Positions 48,301-57,620 of a DNA stretch of 64,000 nt are shown here, one piece after another. The DNA comes from Mesocentrotus franciscanus (lineage: Eukaryota > Echinodermata > Echinoidea > Camarodonta > Strongylocentrotidae). The translations under genes were made by a program, and so were the position numbers. Position 1 is the stretch's first letter; each line of letters opens with the position of its first letter. The notes under the pieces were generated by a model that saw only the letters and a list, made by a program, of their open reading frames with translations, made no database searches and was not told the DNA's origin. Location: positions 19,556,675 to 19,620,674 of the forward strand of contig CP137680.1 in NCBI GenBank assembly GCA_037976565.1, read 5' to 3'.

Positions 48301-51162
48301 TCTCCACTCATGGGATGGATTGCCCTTGTCAGCTACAAGCTGTTTTTTAAAGGGGTCCAAGCCAAGATAAAAACATACAATCAGAATAATCAATACATGT
48401 ATATACTCATAAAAATAGACAAATGAACACACACAAAATATAATTTACATAATATAAAAATAAAACTATACTAAAAGTATACTATCTACAACAACAACAA
48501 TAACATCACTATGGGGGGAAGCATCTACAAAAGGAGGAACGTGTCCTTACATGGTAAAAACGGATAAGGGAGTAACAACAAAAAAAAAATTACGAATAAG
48601 AAGAAAAGAAAGAAAAGTGGGGTTCTTGTATTTTTAGCTTAATTTGTTAAATATAGGGTGTTAAGTCTGTCTGCTAAGAATGGTCAGGATGATGGGGTTA
48701 CTATTTATGTGACGCTTAAAGGCTTCAATTGATACAGTGGTGGAATTAGGGTAATTCAGCTCATTCCAAATGGTGTTTACCCAAGGTGTTGTCAGTCACC
48801 AAGAGTGGACTTCTCTTTTTTACGACAGACATGTCTTGTGTCTGTGCCCTATCCTTCCACCTAATGGAATTCTCATCATGTATGTCAAATTTCCCTCACA
48901 ATAATGATATGAAGAGCTCGGTTCCAAAAGGTACCACATCCATTTTTATCAAAATTTGTTTGCATTAATGTACACATTTCCAGTAGCCTCATACACTGAC
49001 ACTACCAAAAAGCTGAATTTCCCCCCAAAAGTGAAAAATGGCTTTTAAAAATCAGTTCAGTTCCAAAAGGTTCTATATCCATTCAAGTTATGCATTGTAA
49101 CTTGCATACAGTATTCAAGATTTTCGGTTCCAAAAAGTACTACAGGTGTACATCCCATTTCGGTCCCAAAAGGTACTACATACATCCACAAAAATTAAAA
49201 AAACATAACTTCATGAAAAATATTTGTGCAGACTTAGATTTTTTTAAAGAGTGGTTTTATACTTGTATCATACAATAGTATAATCAACCAAAGTATCATT
49301 CCAAACTGACATTGCTAACTATGACAATTAAAAAATCATGTTTTTATCAGAACTTTGATTTATGGATGTAGTATCTTTTGGAACCGAGCTCTTCATATAG
49401 GCAAGTTGGAGTATTTTTTGGTGGGACCATGGGTTCGCTGCTTCAGAGACCTTTGCACACACAGACACATTGATTGGTAATTCAACCAAATCCAGTGTCA
49501 GTGAATTTTGATGCAATACACATGGACACCGACTACTACGTGGCTTTAAAACAAATAACAGTTTTTGTTTATATACATTGATGTGAAACCCATTTTAAGG
49601 TACTATGTCCCATTTGCAGGCTCCAAAAATGAAAAGGTTGAATTTTAATGGCATTTGAAAGATAATACTAATTAAGACTTCCCTCAAAACAAAAGGGCTT
49701 GAAAATGTCTTTTTGTGGGAAAATAACGACCGTTAGTTGTTGAATCGAATTTAGCGATCGCGGTCGTTTAATTAAATAGTCTGATTTTCAGACCCTTGTA
49801 CCGAACGGTTGTATGTTTTGTGCTGCGCAAAGATTCAGTCAGTTTAATTTTGGCCATTACAAAAAGTGGGTTATTGATGTAGACAAATGCTCATGTACCT
49901 GTTACAGCTCATTTTATGTATGTTATTAACAAAGAAAAAAAGAAGTCAGTAAGTCAGTCAATAGTGTCTGACAGTGAAGTCTAGAAAGTAAACGGGTTTC
50001 CTTGCATAGTTTGAATACTAGGACACTGCTAACGTTTAAATTTTACAGATAGGACATATGTGACATATTCATCATTCCTGCAAAGTTCTACAGAATTTGA
50101 TGTTGGCTGCAAAAGGGATACACTACCTTTATTCTACACTGTATTTAAGATTTCAAAATGCATCTAAGCTGCCATGATGTTTTGATTGTTGACATGTCTG
50201 TTCCTTGTTCCAAATGGTTGCATCACAATTTGATATTTAGTGTGTTTAGAAGTTTAGACTGCTGTAGGAATTCAATTCTAATGAATGTAATATGTCCCAA
50301 CATCTCCATATCTTTGTACCTTTGTACTCTTATGATAGCTTTAGATCAGGCTCGTGGGTTTATGTTTGAAAAAAACTTTTTATACATCAATATTAAAGAA
50401 TAAGTTTAAATAAATATGTTGGAACATAGAGTTATCACCAAGAAGGCAAAGTATTATTAAAAATCTAAATATCTCAACTGATTTTTTTTTAAAACTCTTA
50501 TTTGCAGGAGATTCAGAGCTTTAAAAACTTAGAGGATGTGGAATATTTCATGCTGAAACATGGAGAGAGGATCATTGACCAGCTGGGTGCAGAGGTGGAC
50601 AGGATAGAAAAGCTTATCAAGGTAGGATTATTAAAATGAATTAGGAAGTTTTGATGTCACTGAATATTGTGTATATTATGTTGAATAATAATTTTATTAA
50701 AAAAGAACAATTATTACCAAGCTTTCTTTCAAAATATTACTTGTGATGTGAGGGAGTTGAAACAAAGAGATAGATTTCAGTATTTTTTTCTTCAAATTTT
50801 AATTTTTGATAAAGCTATGAGGATAGAATTGAAACTGCTAAAAATTTAGTTCTGGAGTGCCTCAATTTTAAGAGAGATCACGTTTTGATTGTACATTATT
50901 CTTTTGATATATTTATTAATCCGTGGAGATAAGTCTAGACTGATCCTCTGTCTGTGTTTGTATAGGATGAATAACATCGGTGTAAAATCCCCAACTGTTT
51001 CTTTAGTCTAGGTAATTAATAGCTCAGTCAGTTGCTCATCTTTTCTTGCAGTGTATACATGTAAGCTTTGTGTGTTCTGCCAACTTCGATGATGTTGTTT
51101 TTCATCTTTGCTCACAGGCAACGGATCCAGAGGTACGGCACGTGGACCTTGAAATCCTCTAA
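36087..51162 (+). CDS. SLC30A9: SLC30A9 (ZnT9) zinc transporter, exons 2 to last
   Basis: Fourteen exons join in one frame to 574 residues plus stop. The product is a cation diffusion facilitator; ZnT9 is known to control mitochondrial zinc. Numbering from the first complete codon here: residues about 1-105 form a low-complexity, Lys/Ser-rich N-terminus; 120-230 hold the conserved cytosolic block (RRKVDYSKKYTDNNTITAVR ... SDLEQLRKTVRRSP); 240-460 hold six predicted membrane segments with HSLAD (H278, D282) in TM2, YGFSNMRHISSLISGVG, and MEDTAAVIGV (E402, D403) in TM5. The C-terminal domain has DVKATDMG, ending AEVDRIEKLI and VRHVDLEIL. Introns are GT/AG and hold several MITEs and a SINE. The start-codon exon was not found: the first exon seen has no in-frame ATG and needs one upstream base. 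Identity is secure. Confidence 0.97.
36846..36984 (+). CDS. SLC30A9: SLC30A9 exon 3
   Basis: Encodes AERLANLSKAIASYKERRRK through AVRAMSDYLLKS. Phase 1 in, phase 2 out. Confidence 0.96.
37374..37412 (+). pseudogene. decayed partial copy of SLC30A9 exon 4 end and its donor
   Basis: CATCTAAATTGATGTTGAAC followed by AAAAGTAAGTTGACCCT copies the last 25 coding bases of exon 4 (37570-37595) and its splice donor, 201 bp upstream within intron 3. See also 42104 and 44204. Confidence 0.8.
37494..37595 (+). CDS. SLC30A9: SLC30A9 exon 4
   Basis: Encodes SDLEQLRKTVRRSPYDQESS through VYLRSDVEQK. Donor AA|GTAAGT. Confidence 0.96.
37613..37812 (-). mobile_element. tRNA-derived SINE, copy 2 (inverted, in intron 4)
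   Basis: Reverse complement of the 35790 SINE: ACCTGACTGCTGTCAGC, GAGGGACTTGGTAGTGAGGA and GGTTTCGAACCCGGG (B box). The A-box end is damaged (GCTCTACACCACTTTG). Confidence 0.87.
38421..38503 (+). CDS. SLC30A9: SLC30A9 exon 5
   Basis: Encodes AIEIWGSMDALEMEKKKRRE and REAVYKE. Donor AGC|GTGAGT. Confidence 0.96.
38735..39271 (+). mobile_element. TTAA-bounded MITE family A, copy 3 (SLC30A9 intron 5)
   Basis: Almost identical to copy 1, including its 79-codon frame (38841-39080). TTAA at both ends (38735-38738 and 39268-39271). Confidence 0.94.
39365..39423 (+). CDS. SLC30A9: SLC30A9 exon 6
   Basis: Encodes HLFLLKRAMREYDTFFGPKE. Ends in phase 0 with GAG|GTTAGT. Confidence 0.96.
39937..39992 (+). 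CDS. SLC30A9: SLC30A9 exon 7
   Basis: Encodes PTPSIFEGPGQVVLSAIA, start of the first membrane segment. Donor AT|GTAAGT. Confidence 0.95.
40059..40590 (-). mobile_element. TTAA-bounded MITE family B, copy 2 (SLC30A9 intron 7)
   Basis: TTAA at 40059 and 40587. The left end TTAAAATGTCTCGGTCACAT pairs with the right-end complement of TTAAAGGGACTTGGTAACAT. Homologous to 27907-28412. Confidence 0.9.
40783..40941 (+). CDS. SLC30A9: SLC30A9 exon 8 (TM1-TM2, HSLAD)
   Basis: Encodes INTGNFVFKLMAWLYSGSSS, then FSEAIHSLADVCNQ with the HxxxD metal-site motif, ending APSRNHP. Confidence 0.97.
40970..41140. repeat. ACTGTCAAACCTG-type repeat in intron 8
   Basis: TGTCAAACCTGCTTTAGTGA followed by CCACCTGTCTACAAAGACC units resembles the 55236-55342 mariner-like element. 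The far end is lost. Confidence 0.65.
41828..42003 (+). CDS. SLC30A9: SLC30A9 exon 9 (TM3-TM4)
   Basis: Encodes YGFSNMRHISSLISGVGIFC, then the GLSFYHGITGLLHPEP loop and SYCILGGALLTEG. Donor GAG|GTAGGT. Confidence 0.97.
42104..42300 (+). pseudogene. decayed tandem copy of SLC30A9 exon 9 end with donor
   Basis: 42104-42215 copies the exon 9 segment from TGGTCTCTC through TGGTCCTACTGTATACTGGG and the GAAGGAG|GTAGGTTGTAA donor, 205 bp downstream. Near the donor several changes are synonymous (GGT/GGG, CTT/CTC, ACT/ACA), but an indel and a TAG break the upstream part. A third fragment (TGGTCTCTCATTCTATCATG) starts at 42276, so the unit was amplified at least twice. Confidence 0.88.
42340..42386. 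repeat. (GA)n microsatellite in intron 9
   Basis: GAGAGA run within the intron, next to CT-rich tracts at 42030-42090. Confidence 0.9.
43268..43339 (+). CDS. SLC30A9: SLC30A9 exon 10
   Basis: Encodes ATLSIAINAIRKGSATRKMR and FWDY. Donor G|GTGAGT. Confidence 0.96.
43683..43908 (-). repeat. AAGCGCTT dispersed repeat, copy 3 (intron 10)
   Basis: GGATTTATATAGCGCTTAAG, CTAAGCGCTTTACAGATATT, GCACAATGTGCACC and ACTCCCTGGGGAGTAT give, reversed, the same block order as the repeat at 4737. It extends about 90 bp further than that copy. Confidence 0.8.
44017..44175 (+). CDS. SLC30A9: SLC30A9 exon 11 (TM5-TM6)
   Basis: Encodes WRARDPSVNVVFMEDTAAVI, GLTSITGNPMYDSMGALG and TLLG. Donor G|GTAAGT. Confidence 0.97.
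44204..44264 (+). pseudogene. decayed partial copy of SLC30A9 exon 11 end and donor
   Basis: AACCCCATAAATGATTCAAT ... TTTGGACTTCTGCTTG|GTAAGATAA aligns with exon 11 AATCCCATGTATGACTCGAT ... TTGGGACTCTACTAG|GTAAGTTGA, 79 bp downstream. A stop and a small indel make it non-coding. Confidence 0.7.
44669..44960. mobile_element. 292-bp TIR MITE, AATAGGCCA ends (intron 11)
   Basis: Left AATAGGCCATTTTCGTAATG and TAACCAAATTTAT..GCCTCGAT..CAAATTATT..CATTCACCTGTT are mirrored on the right by CAGGTGAATGAAATAATTTG..ATCGAGGCGC..TAAATTTGGTTA..GTGGCCTATT. Long, fairly well-matched arms; non-coding. Confidence 0.88.
45013..45127 (+). CDS. SLC30A9: SLC30A9 exon 12
   Basis: Encodes AVSGFLIYTNTMALTGRSIP and DDQLLRLSEVMENDVMI. 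Donor AG|GTCAGT. Confidence 0.97.
45225..46565. mobile_element. 1.3-kb composite repeat with CACGGGGGC ends (intron 12)
   Basis: The left boundary has CACGGGGGCTCTT hairpins (45231-45306). The right boundary has CACGGGGGCGATTTTTT, AATCGCCCCCGTG and further GGCGATTCGCC hairpins (46464-46560). The interior (45517-45860) holds three degenerate units of about 150 bp with CAGAGCCAATGAA and AAGGTCATGGGG-type blocks. A short ATGGCG frame at 46318 is not a gene. Confidence 0.65.
46800..47158. mobile_element. TTAA-bounded MITE family D (intron 12)
   Basis: Left TTAAAGGTATCGTTTAACAA and right complement of TTAAAGGGATCCGGTAACTT are related inverted ends. Its right TTAA (47155-47158) is shared with the next element. 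Confidence 0.7.
47155..47726. mobile_element. TTAA-bounded MITE family C (intron 12)
   Basis: Left TTAAAGGGCAGTCCAACCC with ATGAAAGCAGAAAAAT; right complement from ATTTTTCTGCTTTCAT to GGTTGGATTTCCCTTTAA. About 570 bp, non-coding, abutting family D at a common TTAA. Confidence 0.85.
48062..48191 (+). CDS. SLC30A9: SLC30A9 exon 13
   Basis: Encodes GIYDVKATDMGVNTIRFKAE and the TRSYLDTQDLEVLLK segment of the C-terminal cytosolic domain. Confidence 0.97.
48245..48500 (-). mobile_element. probable LINE 3' end, reversed (intron 13)
   Basis: Reversed, the segment reads GGACCCCTTTAAAAAACAGC, TTGTAGCTGACAAGGGCAAT and GGAGAATAAATAAA plus an A/T tail, the layout of a LINE 3' UTR. No ORF is seen. Confidence 0.4.
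48908..49397. mobile_element. mariner-like MITE, TATGAAGAGCTCGGTTCC ends (intron 13)
   Basis: The inverted ends (TATGAAGAGCTCGGTTCCAA and its complement at 49378-49397) are followed inward by further GGTTCCAAAAGGTACTACAT-type motifs, at least four in all. TA flanks. Related ends occur at 55073 and 55465, and the outermost bases resemble the 16.9-kb MITE. Confidence 0.85.
49595..50131 (+). mobile_element. MITE family A, copy 4, diverged (intron 13)
   Basis: Same layout as copies 1-3 but with many substitutions, and the shared open frame is broken. The right end has changed (CACTACCTTTA). This is the oldest copy in the window. Confidence 0.9.
50508..50621 (+). CDS. SLC30A9: SLC30A9 exon 14
   Basis: Encodes EIQSFKNLEDVEYFMLKHGE and RIIDQLGAEVDRIEKLIK. 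Phase 0 at both ends. Confidence 0.97.
51118..51162 (+). CDS. SLC30A9: SLC30A9 terminal coding exon
   Basis: Acceptor TGCTCACAG|GCAACG. Encodes ATDPEVRHVDLEIL and the stop TAA at 51160-51162. The VRHVDLEIL end is the same as in vertebrate ZnT9. Confidence 0.98.
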   Translation, partial: ATDPEVRHVDLEIL

Positions 51163-52040
51163 GATCACATCTCTTTGGGATGTTTCTCGTTTTTCATTGC
51201 ATCCACTTGGATCTACTTGTTTCATAAGACCAAGGAGTCTTGAGGTGTTCCAGCTGTCGTCAAAGACCACATGCCATTAACCTTCTTTTCTGCTACGGAT
51301 TGAAACCTTCGGCGGCCACATTGTGTTTGAGTGCATATTACAGATACATTGTATATGTGAAAAAAGTCGACTGGCTGTGCAATGATTGTTCTGGTAGACG
51401 ACCAAAGCGGATAAAGAGTTATGACAATGCCTGAGATAATGTGGGATGGAGCCCAAGGAAGTGCATGTTAAGTAAACATGAAAGGATTGTGGTCTGATGA
51501 GGAAAGGTGAAGCTAATTGTGTTTGGTGTTCAGTGAGATAGAGAACTACGATGGATGGATGAGAAAGTCATCCCTCAAAAATACATATACAGAACCTGTG
51601 CTCACGGAGGCTACTGGTTTCAGGCAGTTAGTTATCTTTTTCAGAATAGGATATACCATAGGCAAGACTAGGCTTCATTGTTATGTTTGGAGTTGGATAC
51701 TGACTGAGTTTTTAAGCTTTTCGAAAGCTGGAACTTTGTGGCACAGATCTTTGGTTGCTGTATTGTGCCATGTGGGAGTTTGGTGCGCAAGCCACAAACA
51801 CACATCTCTTACTGTTATGCTATCAGCATTGTATGGAGCCTCTTCTACCACAAGTGTGAGTCTTTTGACGTTTCCCTGTGTTCAGAAGAAAAAAAAAGTC
51901 TATGATGAATCAGTCTTCTTGTGCTTCCCTTAAAATCGCTGCATCTATTGTAAGTAAACAAGGTATCGTAGTTGTTACTTTGGGGCAATTATTTATCGTC
52001 AGGTTCATATCATTAAAGCTTGAGCAAAGTGTTTATATTG
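51163..52040 (+). other. SLC30A9: SLC30A9 3' UTR (probable extent)
   Basis: Unbroken by repeats, with only chance frames. ATTAAA at 52012-52017 followed by a GT/T-rich stretch is the best polyadenylation candidate; no AATAAA lies between the stop codon and this point. Confidence 0.5.
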
Positions 52041-52099
52041 TATGTATAATTTAGATAAAATGACATGAAAATGCAGATTGTCTTGCATGAAATCGACAT

Positions 52100-53640
52100 A
52101 ATGATAATCATTTGCATAGCACAATGTCTGTCAGTAATGACAAGTATTTTTTCAGGCGGTGCGGAGCGCTACAATTATCTTACTGATAACACCGAAATCG
52201 TTTTGAATATTCAACGGTCATCGAAGCACTCACGTTTTCACCGAAATTTCTCCCTCTCATATCTCCTTTGTTTGTCAGCGGATTTCGCTCAGACTTTGAG
52301 GAACGATGTAAAATGGTCATATCGAAATACATCTGAAAAATTGTATTAAATGATGATCTATTTGTCATTTTAACAAACATTTCGTGTTCAGTTGTCTCCG
52401 AAAACTACCCTCAGATTATTTCCAGACATATCCGGTCGCATGGCTACATATTCATGAGACTTAATATGCATATTCATGAGACCTTTACGGTGCTGGTGAC
52501 GAAATTTTCGCTGTGTCCATGACATATTTTCGGAGATACAGTGGAAAATGAATGGGGTGTTTTTCAGAAATTGAGAAGCAGCAAACTTACGAGAAATCGA
52601 CGTCACTGCACTGCTCCTTCACAGACTCGCGCATGCGCATTGACACGAAATTACGTAAACCTAAGCAGCCAGCTGATCGTGAGCACACATAGCTGCATTA
52701 CTATCCTGGCTGTGTATTAAAAGCTGTGCTTTTGATTCTCAACATTTCAAACACCACTGTACAAAACTCAACAGATTTCACTCAAAATCGGCATACTAGT
52801 GACAATTGATGACACCTAACTAGCAATAAAATACAATTTTTCAACTTAAAGATGTTAGAAAGAATAATTTAAAAATTCAAACCGTGAGTCTACCGTCAAA
52901 CTTGCCGATCAACCACATCGTATTTATTGTGTACATTCGTTTGTAATTTGTGTATAGACTATTCATGTGTGCGATTGCTGCCTCTTAGCACGTAGTGCTA
53001 AGCTAGAGGTCTATACGCATTAGCATTGACTGTAGTGATCGTGAGCTGAGGTATTTCAGCCGAGCCGAGTGGATCTTTGACTTTGTAAAATCCTCTAAAG
53101 ATAATAATAATATATTATTATCATTATTATTATAATAATTGTTATCAATATTATTATTACTATTATTATTATTACAACTACGACTGCTACTACTACTATA
53201 CAACTACTACTATTTGAAAGTAGTAGTGGTGGAGTACACCTCCTCCTGCTCCAACGATGGACACAGGCATGAGCTCGCGGTGCACTGAATGGTGCAGACG
53301 ACAGTGTACATATTTGGCGCCATGTTATTCCGTCTTATTACAGTAAAGCTATCAGGTTGATAATCAGTGTAATTTAGCTTTATTTCCGTAATATACATTT
53401 GTTATAAATATTGGAGAAATTTGGGGGTTAATTCAAACATTGCAACAATTACAATCTACGCCACGAAATCATGTTGAAAGCCGTTTTTACCGATCAACCC
53501 CAACACAAACTAGCGTGTGTGGGACTGTGCTATTGAGCATGACGTCATCGCCCGCGATGTAATGTGGGGACGACTCGGCAGATCGGTGCTCGTATTGAAG
53601 GTATGAAAATGCATTATGTTGGATTATTTCCAGACACATC
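52100..53640. repeat. intergenic region with a duplicated GATTATTTCCAGACA block
   Basis: GATTATTTCCAGACATATCC followed by GGTCGCATGG at about 52424 recurs almost unchanged at about 53621. A GCGCATGCGC (NRF1-like) site lies at about 52630 and TGACGTCA (CRE-like) at about 53540. An ATT-rich tract occupies 53100-53175. Promoter function is possible but unsupported by any exon. Confidence 0.4.
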
Positions 53641-53659
53641 CGGTCGCATTGGTTTATAA

Positions 53660-55070
53660 AATCGATATTTCACAGAAATTTTCTTTAATAGTTATTTAAT
53701 AACATGTTCGAATATCGTTGTTGTCCACAGATTAAAAATGTGTAATTTTATACATTATTTTTGACCTTTTTTTGTTTTTCATAGAAAGTTTCTTGTCTTT
53801 TTGTCCCCATTTTTCTTCGTTATTACAAATTTTTTTTAAATGTATAGTTAATATGATTATTCCTCTTTTCAAAAATGTAAAGATCTTTAAGATTCATTGT
53901 CATATGCCAAAGTTATGGCAGGTTTGCTGTGACACTTTCCCAGCGGTTTCACATAAACAACGTGTTTATTCAAGAGAAAAGCAAGGTCAAATCAAAACGA
54001 AATCGTGAGGTAATTGCACTCGAGCGCACCGCCTGTTTTAGCAAGTATTCATTGTTTCAATGGCTAAAGCCAACCTGCCAGTGGTACAAATGATATATGA
54101 ATACAAACATTCATATAATGGATAAACACCTGCAATTAGGGCTGCAACAAATTTTCCCATTTAACCCCTGCTAAAATCAAGCTCAGATTATGATCAACCA
54201 TGGTTAATTGATGGTAATTATAAATATATTTACTTCTGCAATATACCTTGTACATGTATACAGCTAGAAATCTGATAAATATTTCATTTTTATTATCATT
54301 TGCTCCAGGATGTGAAGTAGATGTATATGATAGGTAAATAAAAAATATTGTAATAGGTATCGCTCAGATTTTATTTTGTAGAGTTACGTGGTCTTGTCTT
54401 TGCAGTATGAAAAAGAAAAGGTCAATATGTTGAAATGTATTAGCCAGTTGCTTGTCATTTTTGTTTACCATATGAGCTGTATAAGTCTTTCTTTTTTTGT
54501 TCAAGAAATCCTTCACTTCCTTCATATTTTGGGGTGAAATTTTGTGAAATTTTGTGAAATAAGTAAATGGTTCAGTTTATTTATGTACTGGCAATCCCAT
54601 TATGTAATCATACACCTTCTTCATGATCACCAAAGATTTATCTGTATGACTACCCTTTTAAGACCAACCCCTGGAATACTTCGTAGAGGGTAGTTGTTCT
54701 TGCTATAGTAGACCGGTTGAATTGTTCTCGGGCGTAGTTTTCTTGGGGTAGCAGTCTGAGTGTGGTAGTAATAATGATGGGATAAATGTCCTAAAGTCCT
54801 GAGAGATATGCATTAATATGATGAGAGTACATTATGATTGTGATTGGGTTCGATCCTTGCTCTGCGCTTACATCCTTGTACAAGGCGTTTCACCCACAAT
54901 CCATAATGCTGATTTCCGAGAAAAACAAGGTTTTTAAATATCCCTATTATAAATTTGAAATAAAACTGAGCCCTATTGTAATACTGTGTATTGGGATGAC
55001 TTGATCACTCTTATTCAAAAATCCAGGTTGCATAATTTTGTGTGTAATTAATGATTACTTTAAACATTCT
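53660..55070. other. intergenic, nothing recognised
   Basis: AT-rich, no exon or clear repeat. Confidence 0.4.
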
Positions 55071-55072
55071 GT

Positions 55073-55500
55073 GGATGTAGCATGTCTTGGAACCGAACTC
55101 TGGATCACCCATACGTGCAGTTTATACAGTGCAACAAACCACCCTCTGCTATGTGGGAAACTGAAGGTTAGTGTGGGTTCATTCATGCGCATCATGCTGC
55201 TCCGTGATTGTTCTGGCAATAAACTGAAAAGGATGTACAGTCAAACCTGTCTTAGTGGCCACCTCTCTATAAAGGCCACCTGTCTACAGTGGCCACTTTT
55301 CCTGTCTCCCTTGGGTGGCCTTAATAGACAGGTTTGACTGTACCATGCTTTCGAACCAAACTCATGTTTTGAGGCCACATCTTCTTATTTTCTCATAGGA
55401 AATTGAACTGTTTGGATGTATCAATGAATGTACCTACTATAAATGAGTACATTCATGATAAAATGTGGATGTAGCATGTTTTGGAACTGAACTCTTCAGT
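55073..55500. mobile_element. relic related to the 48.9-kb MITE, with a nested insertion
   Basis: TGTGGATGTAGCATGTCTTG with GAACCGAACTC at the left and TGTGGATGTAGCATGTTTTG with GAACTGAACTCTTC at the right repeat the end motif of the 48908 element. The 55236-55342 element lies between them. Confidence 0.55.
55236..55342. mobile_element. 107-bp mariner-like MITE, TACAGTCAAACCTGTC ends
   Basis: Starts TACAGTCAAACCTGTCTTAG and ends GACAGGTTTGACTGTA. It is palindromic with TA at each end and GGCCACC units inside. A related, eroded copy is at 40970. Confidence 0.92.
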
Positions 55501-56551
55501 TGTCCCTCTCAACCGAGATTTATTTATTAGGTACCTGACAATGCCTGGGTTATAAGTGCAGGGTCCACATGAAGCACATATTTAGCTGCCCTTTGGTAAA
55601 TCAGACCAAATCATTATCAGTACAGGTGATTCATTCCAATCAAATAGTTACTCGTTTGATTATTGCAACAGTATTGCACAAAAGATATTTATTTTACCTG
55701 TATAAATCTTCATTCTGCACAGCCCCCAATATTAACGCAATTTTAGCATCGGTAGATTCGTGGCATTTTAGTAGAATTGCATGCAATAAAATGAAATTAC
55801 TTATTCTGAAATATTGTGAAGTTTTATTCAACACTGAGCACACTTCCAACATATTCAGATTTACACTTGTCATTATTGAATAATTAAGATGTTTTGTGTA
55901 TACAAATAAATGCCCAAAAGAGGGGGAGAAATGTGACAAACTTCTTAAGTATTTACATGTGGTATTATCTTTTGTGTTTGTCAGTAAATAGTAATAATGC
56001 TCTTTTATGCAGGTTCTTTCTCTGTCATATTTTCAAACTTGTTCTGTATGATGGTGTAATAGAAGTAAGACTTCCAACAGCATTGTTTGTAAAATATGAT
56101 GACAAAACCAGATTTAACATGGATAGTTTCTATGCACAGCAGTGTTATGACGTGCAACATTTAATCAAGAATTTGCTTCTGTCTTGGTGATTTATTGAAG
56201 ATATATTTTTTTTCTTTACCCATAACAGTATTGGATGAACCCTCATTCAGCAGTATCACTGCAAAGGATATCAATGACATTATTTTTGGGTTGTTGACAA
56301 TCTACTACAGTTTGTCTTACAATGTAAGCATTGTATTGGCGTAAAGTGAATTCATGATAGATTAATGGTGTTTTGATCATTTGAATGATATTCATTATTT
56401 CATATTGTCTCACACATAAATGTATTAAGATTGAATTTTGAGGGAAAGTTTGCAGATATTGACTTAGTTGTTCATCACAGAATCGCACACAAATTTTCAG
56501 CAATGTTTCTACAATTGTAATGAATTTTGTAGGTGTCCAATATATAAATAT

Positions 56552-56990
56552 GGCCAAATAACAAAAATAACCAGTTTCTCGTCCGGACTTTTTCAAAAAA
56601 AGGAGGAGTCAGGGCATTACTATTTACTATTTTTCAATTTTTTGCTATTTTTTCCAAGATGGCCGCCATGCTAAATGTAGCTGGCCAAGGTATATTTATT
56701 CACATACATCGACATCGTGTGCTATTTGAGTATACTGATGCAATGTATGACAAAACAAATGATTTGTATCATTTTAGTCCACTTGCTAAGCAAGTTTCAA
56801 AATTCAGAAACAGTGAAACTGTACATGTGTTCAGCTTGAATTAGCTATAGAAGCTATTTATACAAAATGTACATCACAGCCTTTTTTTGAGGGGGTGCTT
56901 TTTTCTGAATAGTAAATAGTAGAAAAAGGAGGCGGCGGCCAAAATGGAGGCGGGCGGGGACGAGAAACTCTTTATTTTTGTTATTTGGCC
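56552..56990. mobile_element. TIR element family E, copy 2
   Basis: Left GGCCAAATAACAAAAATAA with GTTTCTCGTCCGGAC; right complement GACGAGAAACTC ... TTATTTTTGTTATTTGGCC. The interior matches 31206-31564. It keeps both ends, so it defines the family. Confidence 0.9.
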
Positions 56991-57475
56991 TATATGAAAT
57001 TGCAGGTAATAGAATACTAGGTGCTCCCTACCCAGAGCCACTGACACAGAGTTTAGCCAACTATGTTTGAATATGGTATATGTTGCTTTGTCCGGCAAGC
57101 ACATAGCACAATTATATTTATGCCACATGGCTACCTTCTTCTACCAATTTTTCGAAACACTTTGGTCTGTATGCCTCCAAAATTTAAACAGTATGCTGGG
57201 TTTAAGCTTGATGTAAAGTCGGTTTAAACAAAGAAGTTGGTCTGAATTGTTTTTAAAGCCCGGGTTGGGTTTAACTGAATTAGTAAATTACGAACCTATC
57301 CGTAATGTTAGCTGTATAGGCTACTTGAGAAAGTTTGAAAACAACTTATAGTTCATGCTTATGAAATTACATTGCTATGCCTTCATCCATGTGTTGAATA
57401 ATATCTTTAATTATTATCTATGAAGGGTTCCAAGTAGTACAATAAATTAGTGTATTTAATATCTTTAGCGCAGTA

Positions 57476-57523
57476 CCCGGATGACTGATCAATATAGTTT
57501 TCGTATTGCTCAGTCATCCGGGA
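57476..57523. repeat. hairpin CCCGGATGACTGA...TCAGTCATCCGGG
   Basis: Perfect 13-bp arms around an AT-rich loop, 20 bp outside the left end of the composite repeat at 57542. Confidence 0.85.
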
Positions 57524-57620
57524 ACTTCAACTTTCGATATCGATATCACACGAAAACAAAGTCATATTTACCGAGGTAAGTCAAATGTTGTTATTTCGCT
57601 AGTCAGCCTGATATAGATAA

